Shown here piece by piece: positions 12,346 to 25,400 of a stretch of 64,000 nucleotides of DNA. A program made the position numbers and the translations under genes. The stretch lies in contig VZRZ01002329.1 of assembly GCA_013398175.1 (NCBI GenBank), forward strand, positions 131,230 through 195,229, read 5' to 3'. The DNA is from Climacteris rufus. Taxonomy: Eukaryota; Chordata; Aves; Passeriformes; Climacteridae. The notes beneath the pieces are model-generated. The model had not been told where the DNA came from, did no database searches, and worked only from the letters and a program-made list of their open reading frames with translations. How positions within the stretch are numbered: position 1 is the first letter of the stretch; each line of letters opens with the position of its first letter.

Positions 12346-15300
12346 TCATTTGATTTAAAACACATTTTAAAACACAACCTGTCTGTCTGTGAAACCAGGT
12401 AAACAGTGACCCAGAGCAGAACCCTTCCAGTTTCACTTCAGCATTCACTTGTTCTTATTTCTCTTGCTTGCATACAGTAACCCAATTCCACGCTGCATTA
12501 GAAGTGTTGTCTTGCTTTGCTTTTCTGTGTACAAGAATATGTGAAAAAATCCAGTTTCTGTTGACTTTTATGGGAGGGTGTTTTCATCCACACACACTGG
12601 GAGCCATGCTTATTTAATGCAGGTTTCTGAATTAAAATAAAAATTTAGAGACCAGATTTGAAAACCTGGCCTTAGAAGAAGTCACTTTGCAATAAAAATA
12701 AAGGGATTCAGGGAAAAACACAAACTACATTCAGATTTCCATGGATTTGCATTTGGGGGGTACTTGATGATGCTCAAAAAGGACATTCAGAAAACACCAT
12801 TTAAAGATTATGCACAAGTGCATGTGGTATGTAGGACCACGTGAGAGTACACACCAGCATTTTTTTGTTAATGAGGGAGAAGACTTGAAGTCCACAATTT
12901 TAGAAGATCACAGGAGTTGTAAGAATGCAAGAGCAATTCAAGTCTTCTAAATCTTGAAAGAGCTGAGTTTCTATGATATTAGATCAAACAAAAAAAATCT
13001 ATGTTAAGACCATTTTTATGACAATGATTCACTCAAATAAACTTAAGATTTCTTTTACCAACCGATCTTTTTTTTTTCTAAAATAGTATTTAATATCTGA
13101 AGTTATAAAAAATATTTGTAGTCCTGAAAATTATTTTTATTGTCTATTTTATGTACTATACATGCCTCTTTCAGGAATTATTAAAGAAGCATGAGTCATA
13201 CGGCACTCATTTACTCTTGGCTCGTGGCCATCCTCAATATATATTTTGCTTTTTTCAACCATTCACAGGTACATATGCATGAAAATATTGTTGTGTCAAG
13301 TCCCAAGCTCACAGTTAGCACAGCATACATTGTTCATCGAGATATTTACAAAGTTTTAGAGCACATAAAATTGTGCATTATTTTGTACCAAAGTTTAAAC
13401 TTTAACATACACTCGGTTGCATATATAGCAACAAGTTACAATAAAAATCTGAACAAAGACAACCAATAAACAGCCAAATTGCTATGTACAAACAAGGCAG
13501 GAAGCAATTAAACACTGCCTCGCACATTTCACTTAAATTACTTTTTCTCTGAGGGGAAAAAACAAACAACCCCTCTTCCCCTCCCCCAAGTCCCCAATAA
13601 CCCTATTAAGTCTTCGATTTTATCAGCAAAATAAGTGGAACTCCCATTGCATTCAGTAGGGGATTCATTTGCATAACATGGGAGAGAAATTTGCTCCCTG
13701 TTCCAAGGAGCATGGGTGAAATTTGCAGTGTGGGCTTCCCCCTGTACCACAGCAGTGCTGGGCTGGCTCCAGCAGTCCCTGTGACCTCCAGGGGAATATT
13801 CCAGGAGATGAAACCCCTTCTGCCTTCCTTACACGTAGAATTTTTTACAGCAGCATAAATGTGTTGTTTCCACGCTGCCTGCACTGGGCCAGGCCTCAGG
13901 TGAGATGGAGCCAGCCCTGTGAGCCGTCCCTCAGGGTGTGCTGCTCTCGCCTGGCTCAGCTCCAGGGGAACTGCTCTTCGTTCACACGGGGCAGAAGAAC
14001 CTGCAGTGAGCTCCAAGGACAGCAGGATGGGGCCCAAACGGACCTTTATGGAAAGTAAACTACAAAAAGTCTGTGCATTCAGCTTAAAATCTGCTTAATA
14101 AATTACTACAGTTCACAGTAACAAGGTAGATTAGTGCCACATCAATTTCTCCCATGTCAGGTCAGTTTCATGTAGCTTTTCCAAGAAAGAAAACAAAACC
14201 AACAATAAACGTAAAGAATCTGTTCCTGGTGTTTTTTGACAAGCTAAATATGCAGTTTTCTATAGCCTAGTGACAGCCAGGCTTAGTAGCACATTCCCCT
14301 GTTGTGGGATGACTGCTGTAAAGGCTAAATCTTGCCCAGGATGCTGTGGTATGAAAAGACTGAGGAAGGTGTTCCAGCCTGGCTGTTGTTCACCCCAAAG
14401 CCCAGACTGAGAGCCGGCTGGGTGGGTCAGAGCTCACTGACACGGGGACTGAGGTGATCTCTGAGCTGCTGGGGTCTGTCCAGCATCCAGCAGTGGTGGA
14501 GGAATGCTCCAGAGCCTCGTCAGATCAATAAGATGACTTCTGGCTTTGCAGAGCCCCCTCACCCGGAGGGAGGGCTCTGGGGGCTGCTCCAGAGGCGGGT
14601 GAGCTGCTCCCAGAGTGTGCCAGGCTCCACCTTGGGGAACACTGCCCCGGCTTTCTGCAAAGAACATACACAACCAACAGCTCCCCTTCTCACTTCTGGG
14701 CACGATTCGACCTTAAGAATTCTACTCCATGAAATCAAAGATAAATTATGCTTACAAATAAAACATTCCAGTTATTTAATGTTTTTCTGTAGTGGAAAAA
14801 TCAGAGACCCAACCTAATGAAATCTCCATTGTCTGAAAATTTGAGGCCTGTTGACTAAAAATACTTTTTGCTGATGGCAAAGTTCAACACCTTAGACAAA
14901 TTCAGAGTAAGTTTCCAAGCTGTGTACCCTGTTTTCAAATACACTGTACCCTTGTTGTTTGTAAGGCTGTACTGAAGTTTTACATAACAGTCATGAGCCG
15001 TGCATTTAAACACCTTAAAAGAGTTGACCAGCAACTTAATGCATTTCTTTATACCATGGAGAATTTAAAGATGCACCATCTCCTTCCAAAACACTCTAAA
15101 CATAAATTTTCAGGATAAAATGTTCCATCTCCCCTCTTCCACTTTAATGTCTATATTTAAAAACATTATTTCATGTAATTCTTTGTGTCTTAGTGTGTAG
15201 AAAATCCAATTGTTAATTAGTACCTAAAGCAAAGAAAAAAATACAAGCACGGGACATAAATGCCTGAGCCACAAATGTCTTGAGACAAATTGTCTGTGAG

Positions 15301-17650
15301 CCTTTCTGTGGATGCAAGGAATTTTGAGTGTAAACCTTGCAGTTTACCTATATCTCACTTCCTACCAGCAGAAACGGGAAAGTTTTAGAGAGATGATCCA
15401 CAAGTTTTTTCTTTCTGTGGAAAGCACTGTTATTTTGTTCTAGCTGGTCGAAGTCATGTTTAAAAATAGGAGGGACTGCATTCAGCCCAGGAGAAAATAC
15501 ACTCCCTGAAAAATGCAGGACAAAAGTTCTGTGGAAAAATGGATGAGAGAGAGACCCAGAAGTTGCAAAACCCAAATGCCCTTTTGAGAGCATAGCTTCA
15601 GCTGATATAAAAAGGGCATGGGCTCCTCTGAATGAGCTGTCTGCTGGCCACTGGAACTGCTGTGCTCTGGGCTCTGAGCTGTGGCACTGCCCAGTTCTGT
15701 GCAAGGACCTTGGAGGGGCACTCGAGCTCAACCTGGAGAAAGGGTTCCCAGTAATTAAAGGTCTGGCTTCCTAATTGTAATTTGATTCTGGACTTAGAGC
15801 CTTTACACAGCTCCGATCAGAAGACTCACTGGTGGACTCACTCTGTGGAGTGGGGATAACAATGCTGTACTTTGCATTTTGCAGGATTCTTCTGAATTGC
15901 TGTAGTTGCTTGTGGAAAGTGTGTGTGATGTTCCTAAGAGAACAGCACAAAAATTGTGATTACTATTGTGCAGTACTCAAAAGGCACCACTTTTTACTGT
16001 TTATTTATCTCTGGATGTTCATTATTATTCTTTCAAGACTCAGAATAGGTAGGGATAGCAATTTTGGACAAAGAACATGTATTTTTACCAAAAGATAAGT
16101 CAGTGCTTTATAACCAGAACTATTTAAACCCAGAACTATCAATTAGCACTTTGACTATTAAAGTGTGTGGAAGAACCTCAGTCTAGAGGCAAGGGGATCA
16201 AGGAAGCACATCCCTTTGGCCATCACCTAAACACTACTTCCACACAGCAAGGCTAAAGTCAAGACGGTAGATTTTGGCTGGTATTTGCACTCCCAGAGTC
16301 AAATTTCATCTAAGCACAGAAGATTATGATGAAGTCAAGCCCTTCCTACCAGTAAAGAATCCAGTGCTTTATTAGCTACATGACTGCTTCTGGAAAAGTC
16401 CAGCAGCAGGAGCAGAAAGAGATTTTTACATCCTTATCTCAGCAGCAGTGTGTGCCTGTCTGCTGGAGATTTTGCTCCTTCTTGCCCTCACTGTTCCAGA
16501 CGAGCCAAAGCAAAGTGAGGTGGGTTTCACTTGGGATCATCTTGTTTTATCTCATAACTTTCTGCCAAAACGTGGTCTCAGTGTATTGTTATTTTATTCT
16601 TTAATAGTTTTATGGCAGTTTTCCTTAGAGATGAAACAGATTAGGGGAGCCTGGGTGAGGTGCTGAACATAGAAAACTGTGCAAATTATTTTGGCTCTGC
16701 ACAGGAGCACTACATTGTTTGTCTGTCCCTGGTGAAAAGCCTTCTGCTAATAAACAGAATCTACAGTACCCAGCTGGGAGTGCCCTCAGTGACAGTGAGA
16801 CATCTCTGCTTGGCTCTGTGGTGAGCCAGACTCTCCCCAGTGCCAGTCCCAGACAATGTGTGTCCTTCTAGCTGCAGATGGGCACTGACACTGCTGCTCC
16901 CCCTGCATCTTCTCACCCACAGGAATTTTCAGTGTGGGTCTCATCCAAACCCTGTGGGAGTGAATGGAAGTCTTTCCATCCTCACTTTGGATCAGGTAAT
17001 GAATGAGTATTTTTGGTGCAAAAAGTTAACTTCCCGCTCCTGAAAAGAGAAGTTACAAATGTAAATCCCTTATAGAAAGTTTTTGCCCTTCCTATCACTG
17101 CAAAGACTCTTCTTGGCTTCCACATACTGACCAAGCATAAAATAGTGAATAACATTTATTTTTGAATTTATGGATTGAGTTCACAGGGATTTTAATAGCA
17201 CTGGGGTTATGGAAGTGCTATTTTAATAAGGACCACAGATCATGGGCCCAAATCCTTACCTTTACCTCAAGGACTTGTAAACTCAACTATTTAACTCAAA
17301 TCTCTTTATTGGGGGCCTTAGAATGTATCCACCTGGAGGCTGGAAAGCCGAAAGGTAGAAGGCTACGCAAACACGGAGTGAGGGAATTTAACCAGCAGGA
17401 ATGTGGCCTATAAAATTAAACTTCAAGAACTGTTTAAGAAAAATTAAAGCTTGTGCAACAGCTGGGGTTTCTCTACACATTAGTTCGTTTCTTAGTGACT
17501 CCAACATTATGGTTCTCATTAATACAGATTTCATTTTTGAGATCATCTTCTGTACTGCTCCAAGTCTTACTGTGGTTGCAAAGCACAAAATCATGACTGA
17601 CTGTGATCCACCTTTACACAATACAGCATGATCCAAACCTCATTGTCATC
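12346..17650. other. Intergenic DNA downstream of ANKFN1, no gene seen
   Basis: Unique-looking sequence on both strands. 13740-14040 and 14430-14650 are GC-richer and give overlapping open frames on both strands, without recognisable protein features. The lower coordinates lead towards where NOG would be expected by synteny, but no noggin-like sequence is present. Confidence 0.5.
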
Positions 17651-17656
17651 TTTGGA

Positions 17657-17662
17657 TTTATT
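17657..17662 (-). terminator. Candidate poly(A) signal AATAAA for ANKFN1
   Basis: The plus strand reads TTTATT, so the minus strand reads AATAAA about 1.0 kb after the stop. About 30-45 nt further downstream on the minus strand is a T/G-rich stretch (TGCTGTATTGTGT), which suits a downstream cleavage element. Further AATAAA copies lie at 17305-17310 and 17155-17160, so a longer UTR is possible. Confidence 0.4.
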
Positions 17663-18657
17663 TGGGCCCCCAAAAAAAACCTTAGATTCAATCTGCACCC
17701 CAAATTTCCTGAATCTGAATTGTCAGAATATCCCAACTTCAGAACTGGCGATCAGATACCCCTGGAGTTTACACTGAATATTCATACATTGAGTATTCTT
17801 TCTAATGGGGGGTGTGAGAGTGATGCCAACACAACAAAATGTGCTCTTGTGTGGTGGAAAGAAGAAAAGATCAAACTTTGCTTCAATTTTATGTAGACCC
17901 TGCATATTATTCCTCCAGAACCTGGCCTCATTCTGCCTGCTCGTGACCTCAAAGGTTCACCTCCTAAGCTTTTAAAATAACTTGCTACTTAAATAATTTG
18001 AAATCTAAGCTCCTTAAAAAAAAAAAGTGATAATTATGTCAGGCTCTGGCAGCATTCAGAGATGGCGCTGACTGCATTTTCTAGGTATTAAAAGAATTTT
18101 CATTTCTTTAAGTGGCTAGAAACTCTGGGCTATCTGTGTTACTAGACCAGTTAGCACTTCAGTTATATCCAACCTAAACCCATTCAAAAAGGCTAAGAAG
18201 TAGAAAGAATTACAGGAAATGGTGGAAAACAGGTTAATGGAAGTTTAGGACACAGTCCTAACATGAGGACACCAAGGATGTTACAGTTTCTGCTAACTTG
18301 CAGGCAGAACCACTCATGATTAAAATTTTGCATGCTCAGAGAAACATGGAAATCAAGAGACCTGCAAAACCTGATTAGTGGATTGCAGATTGTTGTGTGG
18401 TGACTGTTATGACTCTACCTGCAAAGCTGCAGATGCCGATATTAATAGTAATAATAATAATAACAATGCTCACATCATGACAGATGATACCTCTGTGAGA
18501 CCAGAAGTCTGGTGACGAAAGACTGGGATTCGTTTGAGTGGCATGAGTTGCCATTTCAGGAACTGGATATTTACAAGTGGTTTTGAAAGTATGGCCCTTA
18601 TAAACATAACACTCATATCTCCTGTGGATGGATGGGAAGCAGTGCAGGATTCTGGGG
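17657..18657 (-). other. ANKFN1: Probable ANKFN1 3' UTR
   Basis: Between the stop codon and the first minus-strand AATAAA. It contains no other open frame of note. It includes a short trinucleotide run at about 18440-18464 (AAT type on the plus strand) and an A-tract at 18016-18026. The extent is inferred from the poly(A) signal and not from transcripts. Confidence 0.5.
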
Positions 18658-19454
18658 TTAAAGGGTGCTGCTGAAAACTTCTGGGACAGCAGAACCCGAC
18701 TGCTCATCTGGACCCGTGATCTGTTGCATAGCACTGTGCACATCCGTGTGTTCCACAGCCTCTGTGCTCATCGCCCAGGACCTGCCTTCTTCATCCAGAA
18801 ATGTTGTTTCATAAGGCTCCACGTGTATCCTATGGACATTCTGCCTTGGTTCCTCATACTCTCCTTTCCCATCCTCTGGAAGGCTGGCTGCATGAGGCAC
18901 GAACGTGCTCCGAGGCCCGTCGATGGGAAGCTTCAACTGCTCGCTGGAGGTAGGTTCTGGAGACAAATCTGAGGCTCTGGTGAGGTGCTGGGTGTAGACA
19001 CCCTCAGACAGAGAGCCCGACTGGCTCTCGCTGTGCACGCGCAGCCAGCGGTGCTGCCGGCTGAAGTAGTTGTAATGTTGGTGCTTCCCCAGCTTCTTTT
19101 TCCCCAGAAAGCTCAGGGGCTGCTTGGAGCTGGAGGACTTGTCCGTGCTTTTGGGTGTGAGCTCTGCCACGGTCAGACCGCCCATCTGCTCCGTGCAACG
19201 TTCAGCACCGGTGTCCAAGGCCCCACAGCCTGTCAGGCCCTCTCCCAGGGCCAGGCAAGGCTTCATGTCGTGGGCTTGGAGCACGTCGGGAGCGCTGCCC
19301 CCCAGGCCGCTGCCAGCCTGCTGGGAGATGTCCTGGGCCGAGGAGTAAATCAGGTCCAGCTCGCGGGGGCTCAGCGCGTCGCTGGAGTCGTAGTCGCTGT
19401 CGGTGGGGAGGAACACCTCGGAGCAGCCCTCTTCATCCGAGCAGGGCTGCGAGT
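18658..19454 (-). CDS. ANKFN1: ANKFN1 exon N, terminal coding exon with stop
   Basis: 797 coding bp: two bases complete an aspartate codon, then 264 codons and TAA at 18658-18660. The acceptor is TTGTCCTTGCAG. The start is acidic (SDEEGCSEVFLPTDSDYDSS), followed by DALSPRELDLIYSS, the conserved EQMGGLTVAELTPKSTDKSS, a basic and aromatic run GKKKLGKHQHYNYFSRQHRW, and a serine-rich, low-complexity tail ending EVFSSTL. The middle blocks match recalled mammalian ANKFN1 closely. The 60 or so residues around LTRASDLSPEP and the last 40 look more variable. The open frames on the opposite strand here are shadows. Confidence 0.95.
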
Positions 19455-22400
19455 CTGCAAGGACAACTGGTTAGCACTGACGAGACAAGCACAGGGCAGA
19501 AAGTGCTGAACTGGCATTTGTGTGGTTTTGGTCTCAGTTTTAAATCTACAGTGCTGGAAAGGAATGTGTTTGTCCTCTGTGGAGTTGCCGTGGGCTGAGG
19601 TGACACCAAAGGCAGTCAGGAAGGATTTATCAGGGAGGAGTTACGGATGTTTGGGAGAGGTGGTGGCAGAATTGGGAAAACTAGAAAGGAGTAATTTATT
19701 CTATTAAGTATGGGGAGAAAAATTGAGTTTGAATTGGGAATAAGTTCTGAAAGGATCTGTTTTCTTTTATCTTGCTTTAACTAAATTCCATAGACACGGA
19801 GATCTGGGAGAGAGAACATCTCTAATCCAGGTTCTGTTTTTATTAAAGATGTCAGTTGAGTTACTCGAGATTTCTATCTCTGTAAGTGTGAACCCTATGT
19901 GTGGTGAGAAGCTCGAGGCACAGCATGGAGGCTGATGAACAAAAACTGCCCTTTTGCCCATCAGGTGCATTATGTGTGTTCAAATCCAAAGCAGACAGCA
20001 GACACACACAATTCAAATGTGAATTTTTGGACCAAATCTCACATTGGCATTAAAATCACTTCTGTCTTGTGGCTTCAGAAGGTTCAATAACATAATAAAT
20101 AGTGGCCAGTGTGATAGAATGGATTGATGCTCCTTTGCCCTGGATAGTTTACCTTAGATTCCAGGAATAAACTGTAGATTTTTTACAGTGCTGACTGGTC
20201 ACTTGGAGCTTGTGTGAATTGCCATAAAGCCCAGCACTAATGAATCCAGGGTGTGCAGGACAAGATAATGCTCCAGTTTGCAAAGTGCCAGAGCTGAGGA
20301 TTATTCTGTGTTCATGGTTTGTAATATAGGGGGAAAACAGCCCAGGGAGTGGGGGCTGAGAAAGAACACCACTGTGTAATGGAGTGGAGCAAAGCACCAG
20401 CCTCTGCAGGTTTCTTTGCTTTTAACCTAATGAAATCTAAGCAGAATAGATTTATTTATTTTCCTTAACTATATAGAAGTGCCAATTTGAAAAAAAACCA
20501 AATTATTATTACTACCATATTATTACTAAAATGGTCATGGCAGCTGTTTAAAACAGCATCTCTTGCTTTTGTTTCTACTGTTTCATTTAGTTGTTGCTTA
20601 AAGACAGCTCAGCATAATGATGGTTTATTTTTCTCTGCTAAGTCCTTATTCTGTTAGCAAAATGGGTGTTGCTGTTTCATTTGCTTCGTCTTTATTTGCT
20701 GTGATCCATTTCTTTCATCAGTTTAATTTTCTGGCTATGCAGAGAAGCAATAATGGTCAGTGAGGTGGGTACTTATTTGAGTAATTCAGTGGTTTAAAAT
20801 GCTTGTCTAAAACACAGAGAGCCCTGAGATTTGTGAAAACAGCTGTTAAACTGGACTATTGGCACTCAAATTTACTCTGTCAAAACAAAGCAAGATGGGA
20901 ATAAGAAAGAATTGCTGCAAAGCAGAGGAGCAGTCACAGCCTGGAAAGAAAATGGCTGTAATATCAGAGAAGCAGAAAGTGGCAAAAGGAAACTATGGAA
21001 AAATCTGAGTTAGATTCTGTCAAATTAATGAAAACTGTGGGGAAGAATAACAGATACATGAGTGATGAGAAAGGGTCAATAGCTTTTGCTTAGCAACTCG
21101 TGTCTCATCAGTCTAATGAAACTCTGAATGTGTGCACAATTAATACACAGCCATCCTCAGAGCTCTGAAGAGCTTTTGATGATGTTCTTCACCTCAGGCT
21201 CTGCAGCAATGAAGCTGTAACTGGGATGAAGAGAAAGCTCTCTCCATATAATAATAGCAATCAGCTTTCACCATGGTTGGATTTCAGTGGAATTCTGGGC
21301 ATCATGGGGAAGCCAGTGATAGGACTTGTCCCTTCCAACCTGTTCATTAAGTGATCTGGACGAGGGAGGTGACAAAGTTGGCTGATGATGAGCAGTTATT
21401 CTGAGTAGCTGAAAGTGAAAAATGATTGTAAAGATTGTAGAAGGATCTCATAGTTTGGAGTGGCAAGTGATTGGTAAAACGATTGTTAAAATACCTTGGC
21501 AGATATGGGAACAAATTTACTCCTTGTATAAAAAGACATAGAAGAACTGTTATAATTAGAAGTGAGTTCAAAGAGTGTGCTTGGTGAACAAAGAAAAATT
21601 CTCTTACCACTCACAGCTTTTCTCCTCTGGATTCTAGGCTCGGGAGATGGGGGAGGTGAAGGAAGACAATCTAGATGTGAAGAGGTGGAGCTCATTTTCT
21701 TTTGAGAGTGTTCTTCTGAAAGATCCACAAACTTCTTTATGGGTAGGCCTGCTGCTGGCTGCTTGTATCGTGCATACTGCAGTGCTTCTGTGATCCATCT
21801 CATGTCCCTCCAGATCTCATCAATTTGCTGTGGAGGAAAAAACGGGAAAAAATAGAGTTAGGTCTGAGTATTAATTCTGCCTAAGTGTGTACTTTCTTCA
21901 GGGCCTGAGTAGGTGTGTAATGACTGCCAAGAGAGAGCAGCAGGATCCCCTGACAGGACATTCAGATTGAGGTGGTCTGAACTGATTTTGGTTAAGTGCT
22001 TGTTCTCCACCACCACTGCAGAGGTTGCCTGGAGCCACCAGACTCTCAAACTATGTACCTTAATTAAGAACATGTAGTTAAGAGGGATGAATCCAAACCT
22101 AAAATCTGACATGGAAAGAAAATGAAAACTGTCTTTTGATGCAGTAAAAAATCGATCAATTTGTAGAACACCTGGTATTTGGTTTGATTCTCTGCTGGAA
22201 TGAAGGTGAGACTTCTTGAGATACCTTTGCAAACCCAGGGTGGCCAAAAGCAGTTGCTCAATTCAGTCCTAGTTTTTAACAGACAAAGAACATGTGTGGA
22301 TACATAAATGGAGGGCAGAAGCACAGCTATGAGCCAAACTGCAGGTTTCTCCCTTACCATCATTCAGCTCTGCATATATTTTAAAACTAGAAATCTACAC

Positions 22401-25400
22401 AAAAGCAGTTCTAGCACATGCCTGTTGATGGCAATAAGAGACAAATGCCTAAATCAATGCAGAATGTAGCTTTAAGTATCTCTGCAGAGGAAGGATGCTG
22501 TTTAATGTGGGTCTGAAGAGTCTTTTGATAATGGAACACTTTTAACATCTTTTAGCATCATCTTCAAGCCATTCCAGATCTTTGATGGTTGAGCAAATGT
22601 TGTTGCAACCATCAAATGACAGTAGCTGTGAGTACAATACCCTCCTGCTGCAGTGTCCTTTCTAGAACTTTCCTTGTACTTTTCCTAAAGAAGGTTCAGC
22701 ATTTAAAGTGAGCCTTCCTATTAATATTGCAGTGTTTGAGGGAAACTGCTTTGCATTTACACAGCTACATTCTGCAAGAATGCAGTGAGAGCCCTGGATC
22801 AGTGATGGAGAGGCAGAAGTGAGGGGTACTCTGTGCAGTGACAATTGTCAAAGAGGGGAGTGACAGAGGGATCAGACACTGACAGAGGGCTCAGAAAGAC
22901 TGCAGACTGATATTTTGACTTCTCCAGCACATACTCTTAGCTGGAGATACTTCACAAAATTCGTATTCAAAGTGTGAAATTTACTCCCAAGGGATTCTGT
23001 AGATGCCAGACTCACTGGGGTAGTTCTTGATGAGCTGTGTTGGAGACAGAATAGCTGGATAGATGGATCTTGGTTTTGACCTAGTATGGCCATTTTTATG
23101 TAAAGGTGAAATCCCAACTCCAGTGATGTCAGTGCAAGCCTTGCCAATGAGTTAATTTGAACTAAGAATATACATCAATAAGAACAGCAAACAGTTCAGA
23201 GATTAATTCATAATCCTGCATCGTTTCAAGACTTCAGTATAGCTACACAAAGAGAATGCCAGATAGCAAACATCTCGCCTATTTGAGAGATTTTATACAT
23301 CCTTTCTGTGATCCTTCCTCAACCCCCAACAAGAATCATCCTGCATGCAGTTTATTAAAATGCAAATGCTGTTGGTTTTCCCCCGATGCCATTCTGCAGG
23401 ACATTTTATTGAACTGTGGTTCTTTTACAATTTAGGAACATTTGAAGCATTACACAATATAAATTAGAGCTTAACTTCAGTTTTAGTGTCAGTGTCTATA
23501 GATTTCTTTCCTTTCTGTGCAACATTCTGGTAAACACTCCAAGTACCTTATCTGCTGGTTGGTTCTTTTTTTCTTCTTCTTTTTTTTTTTTTTTAACAAT
23601 TTTTACTTTTCAGTTGCCCTCTGACTCCTTTTCAGAACTGCATTTATATAGACTCCCTTGCTCTTTACAATGTTTGGTTTGTGTAGTGACTTCAACACTG
23701 TCTTAGATCTGGGATCACACAAATGCTCTTGCGGTTTCGTGGTCACCACTGAAGATTGTGGTATGTGGTGGGCTGAGATATTTTTGCCAATAGGTGGAAT
23801 ACAGCTGGTTTTCATTTGAGAGGAAACCTGACAAGCCTAATACACTGTCACAATAATTCAGCACAAAACACTGAAGTTTAAAATGTTCTCCCAGCGTAGA
23901 TATGTGACTCAAACACTTTGGAGAAGAGGAACACTGACCTGTCTGTACAGTACCTGTATAATAATGTACAAAGGGTTATTTTTGATATGGAGGATAAAAA
24001 TTTTCCAAATTCTCCCGCACACTGCAAAAAACCTAGATTTTCTGAGTGTGAGAATGGGAGGTGAAAGTACAATGGAAAGTACAATGGATTATTCTTCTCT
24101 GCCCTGCTGCAGGTTGCCAAAAGCTCCAAGTGGACAAGGCAAGGGTGGTCTGAATGCAGAACAAAGAGAAATAGAAATATTATCATTTTGTACATAACTA
24201 TGGAGGGCCAAACATCTTGTCAATGGGACAAATGGTTGTCTTGGCCCCTATTCCAACAGAAGATAGCTTGAATATTAAGAATATAGAGCTGTAAATTTAT
24301 CTTCACTTCTGTTGCAGGAAAACAGATCAGCCGTGTTCATAGATGTACTCTGCAAAGGTCCTGAGCTTTATCTATAAATAACCAATTGCCAAAATGGTTT
24401 ACAAAAGGACAGGCTTTGCTGTGCTGCACAATGGGGTGTAGTTCAAGGAGCCCTGAGTTGAGTAGGGGAACACTACAGGAAAACCAGGGTGAGAGACAGA
24501 GAATAAGCAAATTAGACAAGTATGATAACATTGGTGATCCTTCTGCACCGGGGGACTGAAGCAGTACCACTGCCTGGTGCTGGCCAGACTCACAGCTGCT
24601 TTTGGGGCCAGCTTGACATCTGAAATGCAGAGCTGTGTTCCTGAGTGTGATATTGTTGATGGAGATTGTCTCCACAACCTAGTCTGAATTTTCATTTTTA
24701 TTTTTTTAATTGCCACCTTATCGTGGTGGAAAATGTCCTCAGTTCATGCAGACAAAGAAAAACTATTACCCCAATGAATGCCCAGACATGGTGCTAGCTT
24801 ACCTCACGTTAGATGGGGGGGAGTTTTACAAGCAGACTGACACATTTCTTTATAACAGTCTAGTATAACTGTCATTTGATTTTACCCATAAAAATCCTTC
24901 TATAAAAGCAACAACTAAGGAAAGCATGTTCTGGGTTTGAATTTCATAAAAACAGAATTGCACTTTTGATACAACTGCTCTTTTTATGATGTCTGTGAAT
25001 AATTCTCCATTTAGATTTCAAATTACAGCCCCATGCAATTTTTAAGAAAGCCACCTTAAAATCTCCTTGGAATAGTCAGAAACAGACTATTACCTGTATG
25101 TAGTCTATAACTTGCTGGTGTCTTTGTTTGGCTGCAGCGACTTCACTGTCTGAAATTGCTTCCCTCAGGGATTGCTGGGTTTTCAGAGAGTCCAGCTCTA
25201 TGACAGCAGAAAGGCGGCAATACAGGCTTATAAATTTTTCCTTGTAACAGCAAAAATGAACTGTGAAAAGACCAAGTGCAAAGGAAAATTGTTACATTCT
25301 GGTTATGAAATATGAAATCCTTAGCTTTCAGAACACAAATTTTATTAAATAGAATCACTAACTCTGGATGGGTTTCTTTAAGCTAGAAATAAATAATATA

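Noticed and set aside
13606..14058. Frames on both strands at a GC-richer island downstream of ANKFN1, considered as a noggin-related exon
   Set aside because: The translations show none of the cysteine-rich pattern expected for noggin and resemble no family I know.
18985..19509. A 174-codon plus-strand frame opposite ANKFN1 exon N
   Set aside because: It is the antisense shadow of a real, family-matching minus-strand exon.
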